This document shows positions 34,182 through 43,469 of a DNA stretch of 45,048 bases, in pieces (position 1 is the first letter of the stretch; each line of letters opens with the position of its first letter). The stretch is from positions 1-45,048 of the forward strand of contig JAJEFE010000051.1 in NCBI GenBank assembly GCA_022820625.1, read 5' to 3'. This DNA is from Gammaproteobacteria bacterium (lineage in GTDB: Bacteria > Pseudomonadota > Gammaproteobacteria > Steroidobacterales > Rariloculaceae). Under the pieces are notes generated by a model, which was not told the origin of the DNA, did not search any database, and worked only from the letters and a program-made list of their open reading frames with translations. The translations under genes were made by a program, and so were the position numbers.

Positions 34182-35204
34182 TCAATTGTCGAGCACCTTG
34201 GCGAGCCTCGGGTACACACGCCGTGCGTTGCCCTCGAATATCTGCATTCTATCGGCTTCGCTCAGGTTCTTGTTGCCCATGATGTAGCGCTTGGTGTCGT
34301 CGAAGTAGTGCCCGGTCTCCGGATCGATGCCGCGCACGGCGCCCACCATTTCCGAGGCGAACAGAATATTCTTGATGGGCATCACGTCCACCAGCAGATC
34401 GATGCCTTTCTGGTGGTAGACGCAGGTGTCGAAGAAGACGTTGTCCAGCAGGAGTTCGTCCAGCGGCGGCCGTTTCAGCATGTCGGCAAGCCCGCGGAAG
34501 CGGCCCCAGTGAAAGGGCACGGCGCCGCCGCCGTGGGGAATGATGAACTTGAGGTCCGGAAAGTCGCTGAACAGGTCGGACGTGAGCATCTGCATGAACG
34601 CGGTGGTATCGGCGCTCAGGTAGTACGACCCGGTGGAGTGGAACGCCGGATTGCAGGCGGCGCTGACATGGATCATGGCCGGGACCCTGAGTTCGCACAT
34701 TTTCTCGTAGAACGGGTACCAGTACCGGTCCCCCAGCGGCGGCAGATCGAATGAGCCGCCGCTGGTATCGGGATTCAGGTTGCAGCCGACGAAGCCGAGC
34801 TGTTCCACGCATCGTTCCAGTTCGCCGATACTGGCCCGCATATCGGTTCCCGGCGACTGAGGCAGTTGGCAGACACCGATGAAGTTGTTCGGATAAAGCT
34901 GCGTGAGCCGATAGATCAGGTTGTTGGACTGTATGCTCCAGGTCAGGCTTGTGGACGCGTTGCCGATGTGATGCCCCATGCCGCTGGCGCGGGGCGAAAA
35001 GATGGTCCTGTCGGTGCCGCGCTCGCGCTGGAACTTCAGTTGCGCGCCTTCCACGCTCTCCCGCAACTGGTCGTCGGTAATCTTCAGATCGACCGTCCCG
35101 GCCTGGTGAAACGGATCCTTCTCGATCTCCTGCTTCTGGCGTTCGCGGTAGTCCTTGAGCTGTTGCGGTTCTGTGGTGTAGTGGCCGTGGCAGTCGATGA
35201 TCAT
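34182..35204 (-). CDS. ligJ: LigJ-like 4-oxalomesaconate hydratase (amidohydrolase 2 fold)
   Basis: A 340-residue amidohydrolase-superfamily protein closely resembling LigJ, which hydrates 4-oxalomesaconate in the protocatechuate/gallate 4,5-cleavage pathway. It opens MIIDCHGHYT. The LigJ zinc ligands (His6, His8, His178 and Glu284 in Sphingobium, from memory) correspond to His6, His8, His179 and Glu285 here. PHGGGAVPFHWGRFRGLA carries the active-site His224. FSPRASGMGHHIG and NLNPDTSGGSFDLPPL also match. ATG 35204 is the only start that fits the domain. No LigA/B/C/I partners are in the window, so the true substrate could be a related oxo acid. Confidence 0.8.
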   Translation of the reverse strand: MIIDCHGHYTTEPQQLKDYRERQKQEIEKDPFHQAGTVDLKITDDQLRESVEGAQLKFQRERGTDRTIFSPRASGMGHHIGNASTSLTWSIQSNNLIYRLTQLYPNNFIGVCQLPQSPGTDMRASIGELERCVEQLGFVGCNLNPDTSGGSFDLPPLGDRYWYPFYEKMCELRVPAMIHVSAACNPAFHSTGSYYLSADTTAFMQMLTSDLFSDFPDLKFIIPHGGGAVPFHWGRFRGLADMLKRPPLDELLLDNVFFDTCVYHQKGIDLLVDVMPIKNILFASEMVGAVRGIDPETGHYFDDTKRYIMGNKNLSEADRMQIFEGNARRVYPRLAKVLDN

Positions 35205-35453
35205 GGCGTGGTTGAGTTCCGGTGCGGACTGGGGGAGCGCCTTTATAGCACTGAATGCGGCAGCATCGCACATCTGTGCCGCAAATCCGGAAGCGGTTTC
35301 CGTAGATTGGAAACGGCCCGCGCCGCCCTTCGACAAACCGCCCATGCCGCCATCGGGCCTCAAATGAAATTTCTGTCACGACCACGACCGTTGATGGGCG
35401 CACGCCGTTAGAATAGGTGCACTTTCGTCCGGGGGGATGGACAAGCCTTCACC

Positions 35454-37769
35454 ATGTTCTTGCGAGGTTACAGTTTGTTGCGTCGTCGTCGGCAGAATTG
35501 GGTTTCCAGGCGGCTTTGGATCGTTCTTGCGGGGTTCTGCTGGAGCCCCTGGACCGTCGCCCAGCAGACCGACGAACTGGTCATCCCCTACATCGAACGC
35601 GCGCCCCAACTCGACGATTTCCGCGGCATGCGGGCGTCACCTGAAATCGCCGCGATGATGGCCCGGGTCGAGGGTTTCGTGCAGCGCGAACCGGACAACG
35701 GCATGCCGGCAAGCCAGGACACCACGGTCTACTCTGCCTATGACGATCGCAACCTTTACGTGGTATTTCTGGCGTTCGACTCCGAGCCGGCACTTATCCG
35801 GGCCAACCTCGCGCCGCGGGAAAACGTCATCGACGATGACTTTGTCGCCATTCTCGTCGATACCTTCAACGATCAGCGCACGGCCTATGGCTTCGGGTCC
35901 ACGCCGTTGGGCGTTCAGGTGGACGGGCGTTGGTCGGAGATCGCAAAGCAGTCGAATTTCGACACTTCCTATGAAGCCGTCTGGTATACGGACGCGCGGC
36001 TCACCGATTCCGGCTACATGGTCAAGATGACGATTCCGCTTCGGAACCTCAGATTTCCGGACACCGGTGAGCAGGTATGGCGCGTGATGTTCGAAAGGCG
36101 GATCCCCCGGCTCAGTGAACAGTCCAACTGGCCCCGATACCTGTCGACCGTTGAAGGCCGGCTCAATCAGGCAGGGATATTGAGAGGCGTACGCGACGTA
36201 TCGCCTGGCCGAAACATACAACTGATTCCGTTCGCATTTGCGCGCGCGTTTGACGTCCTGGACTCCCGGGCGGCGGGTGGACCCGCCTTTAACGACAGTT
36301 CGGAGGAAAACATCGGGCTGGACGCGAAATTCGTGTTTCAGGACAGCCTGGTGCTCGATGCTACCCTGAATCCGGATTTCAGCCAGGTGGAGTCTGACGA
36401 ACCGCAGGTTACGGTCAACGAGCGCTTCGAAGTGCGGTTCGATGAGCGGCGCCCGTTCTTCATCGAAAACGCGGACTATTTCAACACCGAAAGTACGCTG
36501 GTATTTACCCGGCGCATCGTAGACCCCAACGCGGGTCTGCGTTTCACCGGCAAGCAGGGGCCCTGGGGTATCGGCACCATGGTGATCAATGACGAGGCGC
36601 CGGGGCAGCGGTTCGACGCCGATCATCCGTTGGCCGGGGAAGCCGCCGACGTTCGCATCATGCGCGTTTTCCGGGACATTTCCGAGCAGAGCCGCATCGG
36701 CATGCTCTACACGGAGCGGCAGTTCGGCGATCAGGTCAACCAGGTATCGAGTGTCGACGCACGCTTCAAACTGAATCCGAACTGGACCACCGAATTGCAG
36801 TTGATCGGCACCGGCTTCGAAGACGGTATCGGCGCGGACCGCCGGGGCCGGCAGGCCAATGCGCGCTTCGACCGAAGCGGGCGGAACACCACCGTTCACG
36901 CACACGTTATCGATACGACCGAGGAGTTCAGGGCCGATCTGGGGTTCTTCAACCGCAATTATCAGCCCGATTCGCGTTCAACTCATGGCTTTGTCAGATA
37001 CGCCTTCTGGCCCGAAGGCCGGGCACTGAATAGCTGGGGAGGACGGGTTTTCGTCAACGAAATCGTCGATCAGAGCGGGTCTCGGCTGTACTCGCAGGTC
37101 GCGCCCGCCCTGCAGTGGTCCTGGGACGGGGAAACCGAATTGAGCCTGACCTACGAGGACGTCACGGAGCGGCTGCGACCCCTCGATGTCCCCGGACTTA
37201 CGCGGGTCCGGGACTACGCCCAGAATCTATGGACCGCGGAATTCGAAACGCAGATGTTCACCACGGTGGGGTTCAGCGTGGAACTGGGATTGGGACAGAC
37301 GATCAACCTGGCGCCCCTGTCCGGACATGAACCGGAGCTGGCGGATACCGTCAACGCCCAGTTCGAGCTGCTCTGGCGGCCGCTGGACCGCTTGCGCCAC
37401 GACTTCACCTACCTGTACACGCAGCTCGATGATCCCGGAGGCGCCGGCAGAATCTTCATCGATCACATAGTCCGGTCGCGCTGGAATTACCAGTTCACCA
37501 AGGAACTCTCGCTGCGGTTCATCGCCCAGCACGAAGAAACCGATCCGGGACCGTTTACGTCGCTCAAGCGCGACGAGAATCTGAACTTCGATCTGTTGGT
37601 GCGGTACGTGATCAACCCGTGGTCGGCGCTCTATGCCGGTTACAACACCAATTCCAGCAACTTCGCCCTGGTCGATACCGAAATGGGCACGGAAATGGTG
37701 CGCACTCACCACCTGGACCGGGACGGCGAGCAGGTTTTCCTCAAGTTCTCCTATCTGCTGCAGCCCTGA
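35454..37769 (+). CDS. DUF5916 outer-membrane protein with CBM9-like domain
   Basis: 771 residues. A signal peptide (RRLWIVLAGFCWSPWTVAQ) precedes a carbohydrate-binding family 9-like domain (TTVYSAYDDRNLYVVFLAFD, VKMTIPLRNLRFP). This is followed by a DUF5916 beta-barrel region containing DATLNPDFSQVESDEPQVTVN and RFEVRFDERRPFFIENADYF, each typical of the family. The barrel ends KFSYLLQP. Members are thought to sit in the outer membrane; ligands are unknown. It is divergent from the LigJ operon, sharing a 249-base intergenic region in which I see no confident promoter. Confidence 0.85.
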   Translation: MFLRGYSLLRRRRQNWVSRRLWIVLAGFCWSPWTVAQQTDELVIPYIERAPQLDDFRGMRASPEIAAMMARVEGFVQREPDNGMPASQDTTVYSAYDDRNLYVVFLAFDSEPALIRANLAPRENVIDDDFVAILVDTFNDQRTAYGFGSTPLGVQVDGRWSEIAKQSNFDTSYEAVWYTDARLTDSGYMVKMTIPLRNLRFPDTGEQVWRVMFERRIPRLSEQSNWPRYLSTVEGRLNQAGILRGVRDVSPGRNIQLIPFAFARAFDVLDSRAAGGPAFNDSSEENIGLDAKFVFQDSLVLDATLNPDFSQVESDEPQVTVNERFEVRFDERRPFFIENADYFNTESTLVFTRRIVDPNAGLRFTGKQGPWGIGTMVINDEAPGQRFDADHPLAGEAADVRIMRVFRDISEQSRIGMLYTERQFGDQVNQVSSVDARFKLNPNWTTELQLIGTGFEDGIGADRRGRQANARFDRSGRNTTVHAHVIDTTEEFRADLGFFNRNYQPDSRSTHGFVRYAFWPEGRALNSWGGRVFVNEIVDQSGSRLYSQVAPALQWSWDGETELSLTYEDVTERLRPLDVPGLTRVRDYAQNLWTAEFETQMFTTVGFSVELGLGQTINLAPLSGHEPELADTVNAQFELLWRPLDRLRHDFTYLYTQLDDPGGAGRIFIDHIVRSRWNYQFTKELSLRFIAQHEETDPGPFTSLKRDENLNFDLLVRYVINPWSALYAGYNTNSSNFALVDTEMGTEMVRTHHLDRDGEQVFLKFSYLLQP

Positions 37770-37874
37770 AGGGATCGGTCGGCCTCGGGGCACCGGTAAC
37801 CATTGCCAACGGTTCGGGCACGAAGCGGGATCGATTGCCGATCGGTGACTGGCCCCCGCGATGGGATCGGGCGT

Positions 37875-38615
37875 CTACCGAATCTCCTGTGGAACCCCGG
37901 TCTCGCGCCGCCGGAGGTGATATTCGAAGTGGTCCCCGAGCATATCCCGCGTATTCGAACGAAGCAGATAGAACCCCTCGACGATATGCGCGTATCGAAC
38001 CGGTCCCACATCGACCGCTTCGTAGCCCAGCGCCTCGGCGAGCGCAGCGACCGTCTGCTTGGCTGCCGCGTCGTTCCCCGCGATGGGAATCGTGACCGGG
38101 TGGCCCAGCACGTCCGGGTCGATCATGGTATCGGCGCTGATCGTATTGAAGGCCTTGACGACGAACGCCTGCGGCGCCAGGTTCTGAATCCGTTCGGCGT
38201 TGGAGGTATAGGTCGGATAGTCCCTGTATCCGTTCTCGTCGACGATGCGCGGATTGATGGGATCGATGACGATCTTGCCGGCCAGGTCCCCGAGGCCGAG
38301 AACCACTTCTTCGGCAACGCTCCACGGCACGTTGATCATGACGATGTCCGCCTGCGCGGCCGCCTCGTCGGGCAGCGCGGCCGACGCGCTGGTACCCGTT
38401 ACCCGCACCATCTCCTGAACTTCGGGAAGGTCCGGCGATCGGGAACCGTAGATGACCAGGTGGCCAAGTTCCGCGAATCTTGGTCCGAAGGCGCCCGATA
38501 CCTCGCCGGTGCCGATCAATGCGATCGTTTCGCCGTGGCCGGCGAGGGGCAGCGCGGTCGATATCAGCAGTGCGGACAGGAGGAGACTGCGAAAAACGCC
38601 CATTTTAGATGCCAT
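37875..38615 (-). CDS. Exported F420-dependent NADP reductase-like Rossmann protein
   Basis: A 246-residue Rossmann protein. ETIALIGTGEVSGAFGPRFA is the NADP loop, YGSRSP its phosphate-binding arginine region, and VKAFNTISADTM with a C-terminal RDMLGDHFEYH fits the F420-NADP oxidoreductase / STEAP-like group. A Sec-type signal peptide (SLLLSALLISTALPLAG) precedes it, so it would act outside the cytoplasm, where free NADP is scarce. GGAGG lies 8 bases before the ATG at 38615. It follows the ferredoxin gene by 68 bases. It is possibly an oxidoreductase in metal or quinone handling; unproven. Confidence 0.75.
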   Translation of the reverse strand: MASKMGVFRSLLLSALLISTALPLAGHGETIALIGTGEVSGAFGPRFAELGHLVIYGSRSPDLPEVQEMVRVTGTSASAALPDEAAAQADIVMINVPWSVAEEVVLGLGDLAGKIVIDPINPRIVDENGYRDYPTYTSNAERIQNLAPQAFVVKAFNTISADTMIDPDVLGHPVTIPIAGNDAAAKQTVAALAEALGYEAVDVGPVRYAHIVEGFYLLRSNTRDMLGDHFEYHLRRRETGVPQEIR

Positions 38616-38683
38616 CGTCGGATCCTCCCCAGAAGCGCAGTTGGATGGTGACTTGCAGCCTGAAGCAGGAAAGTCAGCCGCGG

Positions 38684-39007
38684 TTACCGCTCCAGGTACT
38701 GGAGCTTGTCTTCGACATCCTCCCACTCTTCGGCATCGTCGGGAGGGTCGCCTGCCTCGGTGATCACCGGCCAGTTCTGCGAGAGCTCGGCGTTCAATTC
38801 CAGGAACTGTTCCTGACCCTCCGGTATGTCATCCTCCGAGCAGATGGCCTCCACCGGGCATTCCGGCTCGCACAGCGTGCAGTCGATACACTCCTCGGGG
38901 TCGATGACGAGCATATTCGGGCCCTCGTGGAAACAGTCCACCGGACACACCTCCACGCAGTCCGTGTACTTGCACTTGATGCAGCTCTCGGTGACGACAT
39001 AAGTCAT
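38684..39007 (-). CDS. fdxA: 7Fe-8S ferredoxin FdxA
   Basis: A 107-residue ferredoxin: [22 protein letters not shown], split as MTYVVTESC and [13 protein letters not shown]. Cysteines 9, 17 and 50 would bind the [3Fe-4S] cluster and 21, 40, 43 and 46 the [4Fe-4S] cluster. [17 protein letters not shown] is the second motif. The long acidic C-terminal extension is that of bacterial FdxA. GAGG precedes the ATG. It may supply electrons to the adjacent box or oxidoreductase proteins, but FdxA is common and general-purpose. Confidence 0.95.
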   Translation of the reverse strand: MTYVVTESCIKCKYTDCVEVCPVDCFHEGPNMLVIDPEECIDCTLCEPECPVEAICSEDDIPEGQEQFLELNAELSQNWPVITEAGDPPDDAEEWEDVEDKLQYLER

Positions 39008-39184
39008 GATGTTTTTCCTCGCTGGATCTTTCCCTGGCCTCGGGCGGGGTATTGTAGCCGCAAGCGCCCAACGCGCATAGCACGCCGCGCCGAATGGAAT
39101 TTCTGGCCGAAAGGACGGGAAAAGCGCGTTGCGCGGATGAGTCGTACGGGTTTGCGGCCGCATTCCATACCGCCGCGCCGCTCG

Positions 39185-40750
39185 TCAGATCTTGCTTTCC
39201 CGATCCCGCCAGTAGGGTTCCCGCAGCAGGTTCTTCCTGATCTTGCCCACAGCCGTGCGGGGCAGGGCGTCGACAAAGCAGACCAGGCGCGGGCGCTTGT
39301 GACGGGGGATGCGCCCGGCGCAGTGGTCGATCAGTTCGTTCTCGGTGGCGGTGCGCCCGTCGGCAAGCACCACGTGGGCGGCGGGAACCTCTCCCCAGTG
39401 GTCGTGCGGGATGCCGAATACGGCACATTCCGCGACGGATGGATGCCCATAGAGGGCGTTCTCGATCTCGGCGGGATAGATATTCTCTCCACCGGACACG
39501 AGCATGTCCCTGGAGCGGTCCACCAGTGTCAGGAATCCGTCGTCGTCGAGGAATCCCAGATCCCCGGTCCAAAGCCAGCCGTCGGCCCGAGGGAACGCCG
39601 CTTGGGTCTGCTCCGCATCGCCGAAATAGCCATCGAACAGTTGGTCGCCCCGGGTGACGATTTCGCCGACGTGGCCGGCGGCGACGGGGCGTCCGTCCGG
39701 GCCGACGACTGCAAGCTCCACATTGAAGGCCGGGCGGCCCACCGTGCCCAGCTTGGTGCTGCCGTGTTCGGGACGGCGGACGGTCAGGGGGCAGGTCTCG
39801 GACTGTCCATAGTTTTCCGTGAACGCCACGTGCGGAAGCGCCGCCTGGACCCGTTCAAGCAGCGCCCGGCCCATGGGGGCTCCGGCATAACCGATGTTCC
39901 TCAGGGTGCGCAGCCGTTCCGCGGAGAACGCCGGGTGGGAAACCAGGTCGTTGAGTTGGCTGGGCACGAAGAATGCCGCGGTGATGCCCTCCTGCTCGGT
40001 GAGTTCCATGAACAGGGCCGAGTCCCAGGTGGGCAGGGTGACGACAGTGGCGCCCAGCATGACGGCCGGAGCAAACCAGACGAATAGTCCGGCGCAGTGG
40101 AACATCGGCGTTGTTGCGGCGACGATGTCGGACTCGCCAAGTCCGAAGTCCACGGCTGCGGCGTAGGCGGTGGCTGCTCTCGCCTTGTGCGTCACGAGGA
40201 CCGCCTTCGGGAATCCTGTGGTACCGCCGGTGAAGGTGATACCCAGGGGATCCGTTTCAAATACTTCCACGGTCGGCGGCGTGTCCGGCTCTCCTGACAT
40301 TAATTCGTTCAGCGGCATCGAATCGAGCGGCCGGCCATGGTTCTCTGCAGCCCCATCGCTCCCGTTGAGCAGAATTCCGTGCTGGAGATTCGGCAACCCA
40401 AGCGACGCGTGCCTGACCGTCCGCGTGGACCGGGGCTCGAAGAAAAGCGCCTCCGCGCCAATCTTGTCAAGCATGTACCGGAGGTCTTCTGCCGTACTGC
40501 GCAACGAGACGTGGGCCAGCAGAACGCCCGCCCGCGCCGCGCCGAAATAGGCGATGGCGTATTCGGGTCGATTGCTCGCCATGATGGCGATTGTGCTGCC
40601 CTTGGTCAGACCCAGGGTCGTCAGGGCATGAGCGAATCGATTGGATTCGGCGTCCAGTTCCCGGTAGGAGAGTCTGCGGTCCCCGCCGGCTACCGCCGTG
40701 CGTTCGGGGGCGCGCTGTGCGGATAGCCGCAGGAATTCACCCGTCAGCAT
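39185..40750 (-). CDS. Acyl/aryl-CoA ligase (candidate benzoate-CoA ligase)
   Basis: A 521-residue ANL-family adenylate-forming ligase. Core motifs: TFTGGTTGFPKAVLVTHK (P-loop), ENYGQSETCP (A5), WLWTGDLGFLDDDGF (A7), SGGENIYPAEIENALYGHP (A8) and RTAVGKIRKNLLREP, the catalytic Lys in A10. It looks like the general short/medium-chain acyl-CoA synthetase type and not a textbook BclA, but it lies in the box cluster. Its ATG at 40750 overlaps the boxR end by 14 bases, which supports benzoyl- or related aryl-CoA formation. The preceding 177-base gap to fdxA is empty. Confidence 0.85.
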   Translation of the reverse strand: MLTGEFLRLSAQRAPERTAVAGGDRRLSYRELDAESNRFAHALTTLGLTKGSTIAIMASNRPEYAIAYFGAARAGVLLAHVSLRSTAEDLRYMLDKIGAEALFFEPRSTRTVRHASLGLPNLQHGILLNGSDGAAENHGRPLDSMPLNELMSGEPDTPPTVEVFETDPLGITFTGGTTGFPKAVLVTHKARAATAYAAAVDFGLGESDIVAATTPMFHCAGLFVWFAPAVMLGATVVTLPTWDSALFMELTEQEGITAAFFVPSQLNDLVSHPAFSAERLRTLRNIGYAGAPMGRALLERVQAALPHVAFTENYGQSETCPLTVRRPEHGSTKLGTVGRPAFNVELAVVGPDGRPVAAGHVGEIVTRGDQLFDGYFGDAEQTQAAFPRADGWLWTGDLGFLDDDGFLTLVDRSRDMLVSGGENIYPAEIENALYGHPSVAECAVFGIPHDHWGEVPAAHVVLADGRTATENELIDHCAGRIPRHKRPRLVCFVDALPRTAVGKIRKNLLREPYWRDRESKI

Positions 40751-41669
40751 GATCCTGCCCGCCCGTTTTGGCGCCATCTGTGCCGTGCCCGTTCGCAGCC
40801 ATGTGCGCCGGCAGGCACCGCAATAGATCGCTTAACGACTCGCAGACCGTCCGGTCGGTGGTATCGACCGTGGCATGGGCCTGCGAGTAATACGGGTGCC
40901 GTTCGTCCAGCAGCCGCTGCAGGTCGGACATGGCATCGGGCCTGTTCCGCATGGGGCGCGTATCGCCCTGCGCCACCACCCGGGACATGTAATGTGCTGG
41001 CTCGGTCCGCAGCCACACAACGAAGCACGCCGTGAGCAGCGTGTTAAGCAGTTTCGGTTCCGAGACGATGCTGCCGCCGGTTTCGATCACGCAGCCATCG
41101 TGCCGATTCAGGGTTTCGTACAGCGCCTGCCCTTCAAGACGCCGGTAGCCCGTCTCGCCGGACAGCGCAAAGACTTCCGCGACGCTCATTCCCGCGAGCC
41201 CCTCCACGACGCCGACCAGACCGACGAACGGAAGACCCAGCCGTTCGGCGAGGAGCGCGCCCAGCGTGCTCTTGCCGGCGCCCCGCAGACCGACCAGCGC
41301 GACCCGGCGTTTTGTCTCCGGCGCGAGAGTGAAGCGCTCGTGCAGCAACTGCAACGCCTGTTTCCGGTCATCTGCCGGCAGGGCGCGGACGAATTCCACC
41401 ACCAGGTTCTCTTCCGGAGTCCGGCTTGCAGCAGTCTCCAGCAGGTCGGCGATTTCGGTTTCCAGCGCCGCGGCGACCCGATCGAGAAGACGCACCGATA
41501 TGTTGCCGCGCCCCGTCTCGAGATCGGCCAGGTGACGCTCGGAAATCCGGGCGTGCGTAGCCAGGGTACGGCGCGTCATGGCCAGGTTTGAACGCAACGA
41601 ACGCACGCGTAAGCCGAGTCGCTCCAACAGAATGTCCGTATCGCGCGCAGGCGCCGTACTCGTAGTCAT
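40737..41669 (-). CDS. boxR: BoxR, benzoyl-CoA responsive repressor
   Basis: A 310-residue fusion. An N-terminal Cro/C1 HTH (LRVRSLRSNLAMTRRTLATHA with ISERHLADLETGRGNISV, residues 19-60) is joined to a shikimate-kinase-like domain with a P-loop GLRGAGKST (127-135), then GYRRLEGQALYETL, VIETGGSIVSEP and GDTRPM. This layout defines BoxR/BzdR, in which the kinase-like part binds benzoyl-CoA and releases DNA. It is divergent from boxC; their 130-base spacer contains a TGCA-N6-TGCA palindrome that matches the published BoxR site. Confidence 0.93.
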   Translation of the reverse strand: MTTSTAPARDTDILLERLGLRVRSLRSNLAMTRRTLATHARISERHLADLETGRGNISVRLLDRVAAALETEIADLLETAASRTPEENLVVEFVRALPADDRKQALQLLHERFTLAPETKRRVALVGLRGAGKSTLGALLAERLGLPFVGLVGVVEGLAGMSVAEVFALSGETGYRRLEGQALYETLNRHDGCVIETGGSIVSEPKLLNTLLTACFVVWLRTEPAHYMSRVVAQGDTRPMRNRPDAMSDLQRLLDERHPYYSQAHATVDTTDRTVCESLSDLLRCLPAHMAANGHGTDGAKTGGQDHADG

Positions 41670-41780
41670 CGGGTGCCCCGAATCAAGGGATGGTGGATGA
41701 AGTATATGTCGCGCATCCTTGGCTAAACCCGCCAGTTTTGTATGTTATCATGCAGCTTATTGAGTCTATAGCGCAATTTA

Positions 41781-41796
41781 ATGCATTATAATGCAT
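41781..41796. promoter_or_regulatory. Predicted BoxR operator overlapping the boxC -10
   Basis: ATGCATTATAATGCAT is a perfect 16-bp palindrome that contains TGCA-N6-TGCA, the BoxR operator pattern reported in Azoarcus. A perfect TATAAT (41787-41792) lies inside it. Another TGCA is at 41751-41754. A bound repressor would cover the -10. TTGAGT at 41760 is a poor -35 (21-base spacing). Confidence 0.75.
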
Positions 41797-41799
41797 CTC

Positions 41800-43467
41800 A
41801 TGGCCAACCTTGAACCCACACAACTGGATTTTCGGACTCATCCTGACGGCTACCGGCACTGGTCGATTTCCACCGACGGCGCGATCGCCCGCCTTGAAAT
41901 GAATGTGGACGAGGCGGCGCCCCAATTCGGCGACTACGAACTGAAATTGAATTCCTACGATATCGGCGTCGATATCGAACTCTACGACGCCGTGCAGCGC
42001 CTGCGGTTCGAGCATCCCGAAGTCCGCGCCGTGATATTGACGTCCGGCAAGGTCGGCATGTTCTGCGCCGGGGCCAACATCCGGATGCTGGGTACCGCCA
42101 CCCATTCCCACAAGGTGAATTTCTGCAAGTTCACCAACGAGACGCGCAATTCGCTGGAGGATGCCAGCGAACACTCCGGGCAGATCTACCTCTCGGCGCT
42201 GAACGGCCCGGCGGCGGGGGGCGGTTATGAACTGGCACTGGCCACCGATCACATCATCCTGATCGACGACGGCAACGCGGCGGTTTCCCTGCCGGAAGTT
42301 CCGTTGCTCGCAGTCCTGCCCGGTACCGGCGGGTTGACCCGGGTGGTCGACAAGCGCGGCGTGCGCCGCGACCTGGCCGACGTTTTCTGCACAGTGGAGG
42401 AGGGCATCAAGGGTCAGCGGGCCGTGGACTGGCGATTGGTGGACGAACTCGCGCCCCGCTCGAAATTCGAGCAACGGGTGGAACAGCGGGCCCTGGAAAT
42501 GGCGGAGAAGTCCGACCGCCCGACTGACGAGCCGGGCGTGACGCTCACTCGTCTGGAAAAAACGGTCGCGGGCTCGCTGGTCCAATACCCGCACCTGACA
42601 ATGGATCTGGATCCCCTGGGGTTGACCGCGACGCTGACCCTGGAAGCGCCCACCGAGACTTGCGCCGACGCCGGGGAGGCCAGGCGACAGGGCGCTGCTT
42701 TCTGGCCGCTGGCGCTGCTGCGCGCCCTGGACGACGCACTGTTGCACCTGCGGTTCAACGAACCTGTGCTGGGTACGCTGATCGTCAAGACGCGGGGCGA
42801 CAGCCGGCAGGTGGCCGACTACGACACCCTTCTGCAGGAATACGCCTCGGACTGGTTCATCCGCGAAGTACTGCTCTTTGCCCAGCGCGTCTTCAAGCGC
42901 CTGGACATTACTTCGCGCACCACCTTCGCATTCGTGGAGCCGGGAAGCTGTTTCACCGGGCTCCTGGCCGAACTGCTGTTCGCGGTGGATCGTACCTACA
43001 TGCTGGACGGCTGCCTGGAGGACGATCCGAATCCGGCGCCCACCATCACGTTGTCGAAGCTCAATTTCGGGTACCTGAAGATGGCCAACGGGCTGTCTCG
43101 ACTGCAGACGCGCTTCCTGGGAGAGCCCGATAGCGTCGAACGCGCCGAACAGCTCATCGGAGAGCCGCTGGAAGGCCTGGACGCACTGGATGCTGGCCTG
43201 GTGACGTTTGCTCCGGACGACATCGACTGGGAAGACGAGATTCGCCTCCTGCTGGAGGAACGGGCGAGTTTCTCGCCCGACGCGCTCACCGGAATGGAGG
43301 CCAACCTGCGTTTCGCTGGTCCCGAAACCCTCGAGTCGAAGATCTTCGGCCGTCTCAGTGCGTGGCAGAACTGGATATTCCAGCGTCCCAACGCTGTGGG
43401 CGACGAAGGCGCGCTCAAGCTCTACGGCACCGGTCGCAGGGCCCAATACGATCGAAAGCGAGTTTAA
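41800..43467 (+). CDS. boxC: 2,3-epoxybenzoyl-CoA dihydrolase BoxC
   Basis: BoxC opens the ring of 2,3-epoxybenzoyl-CoA hydrolytically, releasing formate. The 555-residue product has an N-terminal crotonase domain with the two oxyanion blocks MFCAGANIRMLG and NGPAAGGGYELALATDH, then SLPEVPLLAVLPGTGGLTRV. A second, divergent crotonase-like half includes FVEPGSCFTGLLAELLF and ITLSKLNFGYLKMANGLSR. The length matches BoxC. I prefer the ATG at 41800: an upstream in-frame ATG at 41791 lies in the operator palindrome. No ribosome site precedes 41800. It is two bases from boxB. Confidence 0.95.
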   Translation: MANLEPTQLDFRTHPDGYRHWSISTDGAIARLEMNVDEAAPQFGDYELKLNSYDIGVDIELYDAVQRLRFEHPEVRAVILTSGKVGMFCAGANIRMLGTATHSHKVNFCKFTNETRNSLEDASEHSGQIYLSALNGPAAGGGYELALATDHIILIDDGNAAVSLPEVPLLAVLPGTGGLTRVVDKRGVRRDLADVFCTVEEGIKGQRAVDWRLVDELAPRSKFEQRVEQRALEMAEKSDRPTDEPGVTLTRLEKTVAGSLVQYPHLTMDLDPLGLTATLTLEAPTETCADAGEARRQGAAFWPLALLRALDDALLHLRFNEPVLGTLIVKTRGDSRQVADYDTLLQEYASDWFIREVLLFAQRVFKRLDITSRTTFAFVEPGSCFTGLLAELLFAVDRTYMLDGCLEDDPNPAPTITLSKLNFGYLKMANGLSRLQTRFLGEPDSVERAEQLIGEPLEGLDALDAGLVTFAPDDIDWEDEIRLLLEERASFSPDALTGMEANLRFAGPETLESKIFGRLSAWQNWIFQRPNAVGDEGALKLYGTGRRAQYDRKRV

Positions 43468-43469
43468 CC

